DNA from: JBBILU01 sp037444775
GTDB lineage: Bacteria > Patescibacteriota > Gracilibacteria > BD1-5 > UBA6164
Length of the DNA: 9,135 nucleotides
Assembly (NCBI GenBank): GCA_037444775.1
Contig: JBBILU010000042.1
Span: forward strand, 1-9,135
Direction of reading: 5' to 3'
The position numbers were made by a program, and so were the translations under genes. Below the pieces are notes generated by a model. That model searched no databases. It was not told the DNA's origin and worked only from the letters and a program-made list of their open reading frames with translations. Below, in pieces: positions 1 through 7,420 of the stretch; positions within the stretch are counted from its first letter, which is position 1; every line of letters starts with the position of its first letter.

Positions 1-1121
1 AAAACTATTTTTCTCATTTTTTTCTCAAATTCTTCATAAGAAAATTCTTTTGCTCTGGCTTCACAATCTTCTTTCATAGAAAGGGCTTTTTTTGGAGTTA
101 ATTCTTTAACTGCTTTTATAATATCTTCTACATTTCATCATTCTGGAATTAAAATTCAAGTTTTTCCATCAATAACAGTTTCTTTTAATCATCATTCATT
201 CACTCAAATTACTGGTTTTCAAGCTGACATTGACTCAACTGGAACCATTCAAAAATCTTCATTTATTGGTATGCAAATTCCCGCAATTGAATTTCCTATA
301 TAATCAGTAAATCAAACATTTCAAGGACAAGTTACAAATTCTATATTAGGTGAATTCTTCCCTAATTCAAAAATTTCTTCTTTTTGAGGATCATTAACTC
401 AATAGATTACAATTAACTTTTTATCTGGCATTTGTGCAAAAGCTTTTACAATGTTATCTACTCTTTTCGCAGTAGAAAGCCTTGAAACACTTATGTAATA
501 ATCTTTCTGAGAAATCCATTTGAATTCTTCTAATTTTACTGGAGGATAAACATATTCTGATTCCAAGCTCAAAAATTTCTTTATTCTAGCTGAGGTATTT
601 TTTGAATTAGAAAGAATTTTATCCATCTTTTTAATATCAGATTCATACATCTTTTTAAAAATATATGATAAAAGATTAAATGCAGGTTTCGCATAAAAAG
701 GAACTTTTTTTAAATATTCTTCTCTTAAATCATATAAATATCTAGGTGGAGTATGACAATAAAAAATCTTTTTTGTAGTTGTTTTGCAATTTCTAACAGC
801 ACTTATACAATCTCAAGAAAATATTACAGTATCATAATTTCATAAAAACTTTGTATTAAATAAAAAATCTTTTTTTAATTGTAAATGCCTAAATCATTTT
901 TTAAAAATTTCTGAACTAACTTCAATCATTTTTCACTGAAATCATTCTTTTCTTAAATCAAAACTTCATTCACTAAAAAATCAAGATGCTATATCTGCAT
1001 CTAAAATTTTTGCCATCATAAAAATTAATCTTTCTCAACCTCATTTATACAAAAAAGTATCATGAAGAATTATTACTTTTCTCTCTTTATTGTCAAGTGA
1101 ATCTGAAATTTTCATTTTCAT
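1..1121 (-). CDS. GT4-family glycosyltransferase (3' end beyond window)
   Basis: Predicted GT-B fold glycosyltransferase of family GT4, transferring a sugar from a nucleotide-sugar donor to a lipid or polysaccharide acceptor at the cytoplasmic face of the membrane. Read with UGA as Gly, about 373 residues are visible. Seen: an N-terminal strand followed by a glycine-rich GGGER at residues 27-31, where GT4 acceptor-side loops lie; CHTPPR near 122-127; SNS at about 171-173 and YPP near 191-193; the donor-phosphate pair R214 and K219 in SRLSTAKR; and the EX7E motif E288 to E296 (EDFGMVPVE), followed by the SAGKPVIG and NEGGLKETV loops. The start is the first ATG after an in-frame TAA; a second in-frame ATG lies two codons later. 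The C-terminus is cut by the window edge, probably only by a few residues, because the last part already resembles the final helix. It lies downstream of the cyclase on the same strand, 134 bases away. Donor and acceptor cannot be told. Confidence 0.88.
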
Positions 1122-1157
1122 TTATTTTAAATAGTAAAATAATTCCTTTTAGTTCTA

Positions 1158-1180
1158 TCTCCCTTTATTTTAAAGGGAGA
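1158..1180. repeat. Palindromic repeat between glycosyltransferase and cyclase
   Basis: A perfect 10-bp inverted repeat (TCTCCCTTTA and its complement) with a 3-base loop lies in the 134-base gap between the two minus-strand genes. Neither strand has a T-run after the stem, so it is a poor intrinsic terminator. Its CCCTTT...AAAGGG core resembles the palindromes found inside the helicase gene at 3869-3900 and 5192-5223, which suggests a dispersed palindromic element. It could still act as an mRNA hairpin between the two genes. Confidence 0.6.
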
Positions 1181-1255
1181 CTACAGAGTGAATAATTGAA
1201 AATTATTATACAAATTTACTTGTTTTCTCAAAATTTTTTATCAAAATAAAAAGTA

Positions 1256-2362
1256 TTACATAAAACTTTTTATCTTTTCCATAATTTCATCTTTATATCT
1301 TTTTCATTCTTCAATAATTTTATTTTTCTCTTTTTTTCATATAGCAATTCATTTATTTTTTGCATCTAAAAAAGTTTCTTTTATTTCTGAATTACTTAAT
1401 TCTATGTGATTACTTTGATAATAAAAATATTTGTTTAAAACAGTTCAAATTGAATATGTTAAAGCAAAATTTATAGGTAAAGTAAGAAAACCTCAAAATC
1501 AAGGCAATCAAATTTTTGAAATTCCAGTTATAATTTGAGCTGTTGCATAAATTCATCATACAGAAACAGAAATAGTTCAAATAATTTCTTTTATTTTTTC
1601 TTTTCATAATTCTATTTTATACTTGTTTCAAATTTCTTTTGCGATATAAAGATGTAAAAAAATCACTCCAGCATCCAAAAAAGGAATTGGTTGTATCGAT
1701 AAAAATCAAGCTACACTAGAAACCTTAAAAATAAAACTTTCAATTTCAGAATTTCTTATTTCTTCATCTTTACTAACAATAAAAGAATATCAATTTTTTT
1801 TAAGGGTTCAATACTTTTTGTTTTCTATATCTTCTTTTTTATATAAAATTTCATAAATCTCAACTTCTTGAAGAATTCATTTAAAAGTTTTTTTTCAAAG
1901 TTCTAATATATTTTCTTCTTTTATATTAGTTTTTTTTATGTTTGATGTTGTGAATATTTTGTTTTCTCAAGTTATTTCTAAAATTCTCGATGCCAAATTT
2001 ATAGAATCTCAAAAATAATCTTCTCAAACTATATTTTTTCTTTTGTGTAAATTTCCAACTTCTAAAGAAATTCTAAGTTCAATTTTATTAAGATTATTTT
2101 TTTGTGTTTTATTATATTCTTCTAATTTTTCTTGTATATTTTTAGCAACAATAAAAGAATTGTCTATATTTTCAAAAATAATCATATATGAATCTCACAT
2201 TGTTTTAACTACTTTTCATTTATTTTCTCATATGGCAGACAATATAACTTCTTCCTGTTTAGTTAAAATAATATCTAGCTGTTTTTGTGTTAAAAGAGAT
2301 GTTTTCAATGTAAAATTTTTCATATCAGAAAACAAAACAGCTCAAAGAAAAGAATTTTCCAT
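1256..2362 (-). CDS. Class III adenylate cyclase fused to DUF697-like membrane domain
   Basis: A 368-residue protein, predicted to make cAMP from ATP. Residues 8-170 are a class III nucleotidyl cyclase domain. The two metal-binding aspartates are D13 (FSD) and D57 (KTMGDSYM). The adenine-selecting pair is K53 and D115 (DYFGD), rather than the Glu/Cys of guanylate cyclases, and the transition-state residues are N122 and R126 (NLASR). Residues about 205-315 form a hydrophobic, glycine- and proline-containing region with two helical hairpins (around 209-240 and 261-309). It resembles DUF697, a domain known from YcjF-like proteins and GTPase-associated membrane proteins. The rest is a charged helix. 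The start is the only ATG before the domain, and the stop is TAA. Of 28 glycines, 24 are UGA. The gene is divergent from the PemK-like gene and upstream of the glycosyltransferase. The cyclase call is firm, adenylate specificity is inferred from residues, and the DUF697 assignment is by pattern only. Confidence 0.85.
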
Positions 2363-2428
2363 TATTTTTTATTAAAATATAACCTTAAAAAAATTTTAAC
2401 ATACTTATAAAATTAAAGCAAATATATT

Positions 2429-2434
2429 ATTATA
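2429..2434 (-). promoter_or_regulatory. Possible -10 box for the cyclase gene
   Basis: The 116-base divergent gap 2363-2478 must hold the promoters of both the cyclase and the PemK-like gene. On the minus strand a perfect TATAAT lies 67 bases before the cyclase ATG, but no good -35 box stands 17 bases upstream. In DNA this AT-rich such hexamers arise often by chance, so this is a candidate only. Confidence 0.2.
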
Positions 2435-2478
2435 CACAATATATAAAAAACTTTTGACTTTTAAGAAAAAAAAATAAA

Positions 2479-2907
2479 ATGAGATTTATTAAAAATAAAA
2501 AAGTAGATATGAATGATTTAGAAAAGTTTGATAATTGGAATGAAATAAAAAAGAATATTCATATAAAAAAGCAAAAAGAGCTTTATGTAAACAAAAAAGA
2601 AATTTGGTATATTCATAAATGAGTAAATATATGATTTGAAAGTAATTGAAAATGAGAAGATTTCAGAAGGCCTGTTTTGATTATTAAAAAAGTTTGAAGC
2701 TTGTTTTTTGTTGTTTCTATGACTACAAAATGAAAATATAATAATTTTTATTACAAACTTGATGATTCTTATTTTTGAGAAGATAGTTTTATTATTTTAT
2801 CACAAGTTTTAATTGTTGATAAAAATAGATTTATGGATCAAATATGAGAAATTTCACAAACTGATTTTGAAAAAATAAAAAAAGAGCTAAAAAATATTTT
2901 ATTTTAA
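2479..2907 (+). CDS. Solo PemK/MazF-family endoribonuclease-like protein
   Basis: A 142-residue protein whose central and C-terminal parts (about residues 41-140) match the PemK/MazF fold, a family of mRNA-cleaving toxins. Seen: an opening strand with EIWYIHKGVNIGFE, then GKGEDFRRPVLIIKK (R63, R64 and P65 at the position of the conserved MazF Arg-Pro), then FFVVSMTTKGK (S80, T82 and T83 at the second conserved site), then SFIILSQVLIVD and the closing helix. About 40 N-terminal residues (DNWNEIKKNIHIKKQK) form a charged helical extension that I recall from CPR members of this family. No antitoxin-sized gene overlaps or precedes it: the upstream neighbour is the divergent cyclase, the downstream one the helicase. 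It may therefore be a solo nuclease with another role. ATG follows an A-rich tract, with no Shine-Dalgarno. Family confident, toxin role unproven. Confidence 0.83.
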
Positions 2908-2921
2908 AGCTCCAGTAATTT

Positions 2922-2948
2922 CTTCTCTTTTTAATTAAAAAAGAGAAG
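2922..2948. repeat. Hairpin after the PemK-like gene
   Basis: An 11-bp perfect inverted repeat (CTTCTCTTTTT and its complement) with a 5-base AT loop starts 14 bases after the PemK-like stop codon. No T-run follows the stem on either strand, so a normal intrinsic terminator is not evident. The following 25 bases, including GGATCC and GGGACG, are richer in GC than the surroundings, as at the other palindromic elements here. It could end or stabilise the PemK-like transcript, or be another dispersed palindrome. Confidence 0.5.
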
Positions 2949-2990
2949 GATCCACAATTAAGGGACGATTAGTAGGCACATTATATTAAA

Positions 2991-2996
2991 TATAAT
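2991..2996 (+). promoter_or_regulatory. Possible -10 box for the helicase gene
   Basis: A perfect TATAAT stands 20 bases before the helicase ATG, which would give a leader of about 14 bases. There is no recognisable -35 box at the usual 17-base spacing. A very short leader would fit the lack of any Shine-Dalgarno sequence. Chance occurrence in AT-rich DNA cannot be excluded. Confidence 0.3.
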
Positions 2997-3016
2997 AATT
3001 AAAGTCAAATAAAAAT

Positions 3017-6000
3017 ATGAAAAACACAGAAAATTTTGAAAAAGCTTATAATAAACTGAATATTGAACAAAAAGAAGCTGTAGATACAATTTATTGACCA
3101 ATTATGGTTGTGGCTGGACCTTGAACTTGAAAAACTCAAATTATAGCTTCAAGAACAGCAAATATTATTTTGAAAACTGGGATTAATCCAGAAAATATTT
3201 TGATAACAACTTTTACAGAAAGCTGAGTTTTTGCTATAAAAAAAAGACTTCTTGATTTTATTCATGAAGAATCTTATAAAGTAAATGTTTGTACAATTCA
3301 CTCTTTTTGTGAAGATGTAATTAAAACTTTTCCAGAAAAATTTATAGAAGAAAAAACTTGAGTTGTAATTGATGAAATTGATTCTATAGAAATTCTTGAA
3401 AATGTAATTGATGAATTAGACCTTGAATTTCTATCTAGTTTTTGAGATAAATATTTTTATTTACCAAGTATTAAATGAAAAATTTCAGACTTAAAAAAAG
3501 AATGAATTAATGTGAAATCTTTTAGAAAAAAAATAGATGAATTAGAAGAAAGCTATAATCAAAATTTAGAAGATTTAAAAAATAATAAAAGAATTAGAGA
3601 TTTAGAGAAACGAACAGCAAAAGATAAAGAAACTTATAATAAACATATTTGAAAGTTAAGAGAATTAGCAAATATCTTTGAGCTTTATCAGCAAAAATTG
3701 AAAGCAAAAAAAATGTATGATTTCAATGATATGATAAATTATGTATTAGAAAAATTTAGAAGTGATGAATATTTGAGACTTTATTATGCTGAAAAATATC
3801 AATTTATAATGCTTGATGAATATCAAGATACTAATAATGCTCAAAATGAGATTATTGATTTGATTTTAGAATCCCCTATAGTTCCATTTATTAAAGGGGA
3901 AGAAAATAATATGATGTGAGGTAATATTATGGTAGTTTGAGATGATGACCAATCAATTTATCGTTTTCAATGAGCAAATATAGAAAATATTTTGGGATTT
4001 TTTACAAAATATCCAGAAACAAAAGTTATTGTTTTGAAACAAAATTATCGTTCTAATCAACAAATTCTTGATACAGCTTCTAGGCTTATAGAAAATAACT
4101 TTGAAAGAATTAGTAAAAGAGTAAATTTTATTGATAAAAATTTGTTTTCTGCAAGTAAAGAAACTAGTGAGGTAAAAGTTTTTAATTTTAGTTCAGATTT
4201 AGAAGAAAAATTTTTTATTTTAGAAGAAATTAATAAAAGTGAAGAAAAATTAGATGAAATTGCAATAATTGTTAGAAATAATCGTGAAGTTAAAGAATGG
4301 AACGAATTTTTGGAAATTAATTGAATTGAAACAGAATCTAAAATAAAAACAAATATTCTGGAATCAAAGTATGTAAATTTTTTGATAAATTTTTTAGAGA
4401 TTTTAAATAATCCTTTAAATGATGATTCTAAATTGCTTGATATTCTACTTAGTGAGATAATAGATGTTAGAAATATTGATATTCTCAAGTTAAATAAAGC
4501 TTTGTATAATGAGAATTATACAAAAAATTTTAAAATAAATTTGTTTGAATATTTGCAAGATGAAGAAAAATTAGAAAGTTTAGATTTAAAAGAAAAAGAT
4601 AAAATTCAAACTTTTACAAATCTTTTTGATGAAAGTTTATCTTTAATGAAAACTACTTCACTTCCTGAATTTTTTAATATTTTGCTTGATAAATTTTGAA
4701 TCCTTAATTTTTTAGAAAAAAATTGAAGTTTTGATGATTTACAAGATATTTTTACTCTTTTTAATAAAATAAAAAGTTTCACTGAAATAAATAAAGATTT
4801 GAATATTTGAAATTTTTTGAATAAGCTAAGACTTTACAAAAAACATAATCAAATTATTCCAAGGCAAATTTTAAAAAAGTCTTCTTCTTGAGTTCAAATT
4901 TTAACAGCTCATGGTTCTAAATGACTTGAATATAATACTGTTTTTATTCCTAGTTTGAATCTTTGAAATTGGGATAACAAAAAAACAATAGAATTAATAA
5001 AGTTACCTAATAATTTAGCTTGAGAATGATATCAGTCTTTGGATAAAGAAGATGAAAAACAAAAAGCTTTGGAAGAAGAAAGAAGGTTATTTTTTGTTGC
5101 TATTACAAGAGCAAGAAAAAATCTAATAATTTCATTTCCTTCTTCAAAAGAAAATAAATTACTTATGCAGTCAAGTTTTATCGGAGAGTTGGAATCCCCT
5201 ATAATCCCTTTTATTAAAGGGGATGTGGACAGTAATATCTTAAACATTTATATTCTCAATTCTTTAAAACAAAATATTTCCAAAAATAACAAAAATGATG
5301 AACTTGCTTATATTGAAGAATTTCTTGTGAATTATAAATTATCTCCTAGTGATTTAAATAAATTTCTTGAAGATCCTAAAGTTTTCCTTAGAGAAGCTGT
5401 TTTTAAATATCCTTTTGTTGATAATCTTTATACTATTTTTTGAAAAACTTATCATAGGACTTTGGAATTATTTTTTGCCAATTATAAAAAACATTGAAAA
5501 ATTCCAGAAAAAAGTTATTTGGAATTTACTTTTTCTAATTTGTTAAAAAATGAGGTTCTAAATCCAGATCAATTCAAAGAACTTTTGAAAAAGTGATTGG
5601 AATGATTAAATTGATATTATGATTTAAATAAAAATAATTTTACTTCTCCACTAGCTTTGGAATATAATTTTAGATATAAAAATATTTATTTTGAAAATGT
5701 TCCATTAACTGGAAAAATTGATAAAATAGAATTATCAAGCCCTCACCCTAACCCTTTCCCTTGGGGGAGAGGGGATAGCTCAACTGAGCTATGAGGTCAA
5801 CTGGTATTTTTCAAAGATGCAGTAAATTTGGTAGATTATAAAACAGGTTCGGCAAAAAGTTTATGACAAATTAAGTGAATAGATAAAGATTGAAATAAAA
5901 AAGAAAGTTTTAGTGAAGGAAAATATTATAGGCAATTATTATTTTATAAACTACTTTGTGAGCTTGACAGAGATTTTGATTCAAAATTTGAAATAAATAA

Positions 6001-6157
6001 TTTGATTCTTGATTTTGTTGAATGAAAAGATTGAAATTATAGAACCGTTGTTGTTGATTATACCAAAGAAGATTACGAAGAATTTAAAAATTTAGTAAAA
6101 GATTCTTGGGAAAAAATAAGTAATTTAGATTTCTGGAAAAAAGTTTTGGAAAGTTAA
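3017..6157 (+). CDS. UvrD/PcrA-type SF1 helicase with C-terminal PD-(D/E)XK nuclease
   Basis: A 1046-residue ATP-dependent DNA helicase-nuclease, likely acting in double-strand-break processing or recombination, in the manner of AddAB/AdnAB-like enzymes. Helicase motifs in order: Q motif LNIEQKEAV (14-22); Walker A GPGTGKT (34-40), with G36 and G38 both UGA; TFTES and TIHSFCED; Walker B DEYQDT from D267; motif III GDDDQSIYRFQG (308-319); motif IV NYRS (343-346); motif V TAHGSKGLEY around G636; and motif VI EERRLFFVAITRAR (687-700). The nuclease domain starts near SPSDLNKFL and has GKID (D902), VDYKTG (D940, K942) and the QLLFY motif (Q973, Y977). Three palindromic elements lie in frame: after motif II, after motif VI, and between D902 and D940. 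Starts at the first ATG, ends in TAA. It is a single intact frame only with UGA as Gly. Helicase and nuclease calls are firm; the exact complex is not. Confidence 0.93.
3869..3900 (+). repeat. In-frame palindromic element A inside the helicase gene
   Basis: A 32-base element with complementary ends TCCCCT and AGGGGA, encoding ESPIVPFIKG plus part of the next codon. It matches element B at 5192-5223 in 29 of 32 positions by direct comparison and lies in the same reading frame. It sits between Walker B (DEYQDT) and motif III (GDDDQS), where UvrD relatives have a short loop, so it looks like an insertion tolerated at the protein surface. Confidence 0.75.
5192..5223 (+). repeat. In-frame palindromic element B inside the helicase gene
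   Basis: The second copy of element A, encoding ESPIIPFIKG. It differs at three positions in the middle, and its core (ATCCCTTTTATTAAAGGGGAT) is a better palindrome than A's. It lies about 16 residues after the end of the motif VI strand, in the C-terminal part of the helicase domain. The frame is the same as in A, so the two copies add nearly the same decapeptide to two unrelated places in one protein. Confidence 0.75.
5739..5797 (+). repeat. In-frame GC-rich composite palindrome C inside the nuclease domain
   Basis: A GC-rich island in otherwise AT-rich DNA. It contains CCCTTTCCC pairing with GGGAGAGGG (one G-T wobble) around a short loop, then TAGCTCAACTGAGCTA, a self-complementary 16-mer, with outer CCTCA and TGAGG ends that also pair. 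In frame it encodes a stretch beginning SPHPNPFPWGRGD. The CCCTCACCCTAACCCT type of start is familiar from dispersed repeats in many bacterial genomes. It lies between the nuclease residues D902 and D940 and presumably extends a beta hairpin. Confidence 0.75.
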
Positions 6158-6178
6158 ACTAGATTTAAAGTTGTTTAA

Positions 6179-6184
6179 TATAAT
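6179..6184 (+). promoter_or_regulatory. Possible -10 box for the DUF2202 gene
   Basis: TATAAT occurs in the 81-base gap after the helicase, 55 bases before the DUF2202 start. No clear -35 box is present. If used, the leader would contain the small hairpin at 6191-6209. Confidence 0.22.
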
Positions 6185-6190
6185 GCACTC

Positions 6191-6209
6191 AATCTCAAAA
6201 ACAGAGATT
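6191..6209 (+). other. Small hairpin in helicase-DUF2202 gap
   Basis: AATCTC and GAGATT form a 6-bp stem with a 7-base loop between the helicase stop and the DUF2202 start. No T-run follows, so it is a weak terminator candidate; it could be a leader hairpin of the downstream gene. Confidence 0.3.
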
Positions 6210-6238
6210 AAATAATTTATATTAATAATTTTTATATT

Positions 6239-7300
6239 ATGAAAAATACAACAAAGATTTTGGCTACAACTTTAGTTTTTGCAATTATTGCAACTTGAAT
6301 AAGTTCTACTTATGCTATGAATTGACAATGAAANNNNNNNNNNNNNNNNNNNNNNNNNNNNNNNNNNNNNNNNNNNNNNNNNNNNNNNNNNNNNNNNNNN
6401 NNNNNNNNNNNNNNNNNNNNNNNNNNNNNNNNNTGACAACATTCTTCTCAAAGTAAACATTCTTGAAATCCTTGAGATATGATAAAAGATATAGCTAAAA
6501 ATGATTTATCGCAGCAAGAAAAATTAGATTTAGCTTACCAATATAGTGAAGAAATGCTAGCTCGTGATACTTATAATTATTTTTTCAATAAATATTGAGT
6601 AGAAACTTTCAAAAATATTGCAGATTCTGAACAAAAGCATATGAATGCTGTAAAAGCTTTACTTGATAGATATAATTTGGAAGTTCCTACTAACTACTGA
6701 GAATTACAAGATGAGTTTGATTTGTTAAAAGCTGAATGAGAATTTTCTTTGCAAAAAGCTTTAGAGGCTGGAATTAAAATAGAAATTCTTGATATAAAAG
6801 ACATTTCAGACACAATTAAACAAACTGATAATGAAGATATAAAAATAATTTTTACAAATATTTGATGAGCTTCTTATAATCATATCAGAGGTTTTGCAAA
6901 AGCTTTAAAAAATAATAATTTATCTTCAAATGTTGACTATAGTTCATATTTAACACCTTACGAAGTAAATTCTAAATGAAGTTTGAAATATAAATTCTCT
7001 GAAAGTTTAGTTAAAGAATGAGTTGTTTTACCGAGCCAAGTAAGTGCTAAAAATATACAAGCAAATTGTGAAAAAGAGGAAAAAACTACTCAAATTAGAC
7101 AAAATTATAAAAAGCAAATAGATGAAAAATATTGAAATTCTTTAAAAAATTCTAGTAAAGAAAAAATTAAAAAAATAGAAGCAAAAGTTGAACAAAAAAT
7201 TCAAGAAACTGAAGAAAATCAAACACTTAGTCAGAGCCTAAAAGAAAAATATTTGAATGTTTACCATTCATTTAGAGAATATTTAAGAGAATTATTTTAA
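6239..7300 (+). CDS. Secreted DUF2202 ferritin-like protein (internal assembly gap)
   Basis: Starts with a likely signal peptide (MKNTTKILATTLVFAIIATG then ISSTYA) with possible cleavage after TYA, so the protein should be exported. Bases 6334-6433 are 100 Ns; the frame is the same on both sides at this placeholder length, but the true gap size is unknown. After the gap comes a DUF2202 domain, a four-helix ferritin-like fold with probable metal ligands: the Glu pair in YSEEMLARD (6548-6553), SEQKH (Glu at 6629, His at 6638), IEILDIKD (Glu at 6782, Asp at 6791) and NHIRGF (His at 6881). That is the spacing expected of E, ExxH, E and H in this fold. The last 75 or so residues (from the single Cys near 7067) are a lysine- and glutamate-rich helical, probably coiled-coil, tail that DUF2202 proteins do not usually carry. 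Metal content and substrate are unknown. A terminator follows at once. Confidence 0.85.
6334..6433. other. Assembly gap of 100 Ns
   Basis: Exactly 100 Ns, the usual placeholder for a scaffold gap of unknown size. It falls between the signal peptide and the DUF2202 domain of one gene, in a region rich in Gly, Gln and Ser codons on both sides, so a low-complexity or repetitive linker may have broken the assembly. Confidence 0.97.
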
Positions 7301-7302
7301 AG

Positions 7303-7330
7303 AAAAGCCTTTTAAAAAAGGCTTTTTTAT
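7303..7330 (+). terminator. Intrinsic terminator after the DUF2202 gene
   Basis: AAAAGCCTTTT and its complement form a 10-bp stem with a short loop, directly followed by a run of Ts, two bases after the DUF2202 stop codon. This is the only textbook intrinsic terminator in the window. It separates the DUF2202 gene from the AAA ATPase gene. Confidence 0.85.
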
Positions 7331-7420
7331 ATTTTTACATTATTCAAAAATAAAAAAATTCTTGCAAAAATATTAAAATATATTAAACTATTATCAATTT
7401 AATATATTAATTTTGTTATT

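Noticed and set aside
2043..2375. A plus-strand open frame opposite the cyclase N-terminus
   Set aside because: It is antisense to the well-supported cyclase domain; its Phe/Ser-rich make-up is what the reverse of Lys/Glu-rich coding gives.
4057..4488. A minus-strand open frame of 143 codons
   Set aside because: It lies wholly opposite the helicase gene, is low-complexity Ser/Leu/Ile/Phe-rich, and matches no family I know.
3869..5797. The palindromic repeats as a CRISPR array or terminators
   Set aside because: They are irregularly spaced, lie inside a coding gene in frame, and have no spacer pattern and no T-runs.
3017..6157. A helicase pseudogene broken into many pieces by stop codons
   Set aside because: All breaks are TGA and all fall where glycine fits; there is no TAA, TAG or frameshift from 3017 to 6157.
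6334..6433. Two separate genes, one on each side of the N gap
   Set aside because: Possible, but the frame agrees, the left part is only a signal peptide, and the right part lacks a start, so one gene is the simpler reading.
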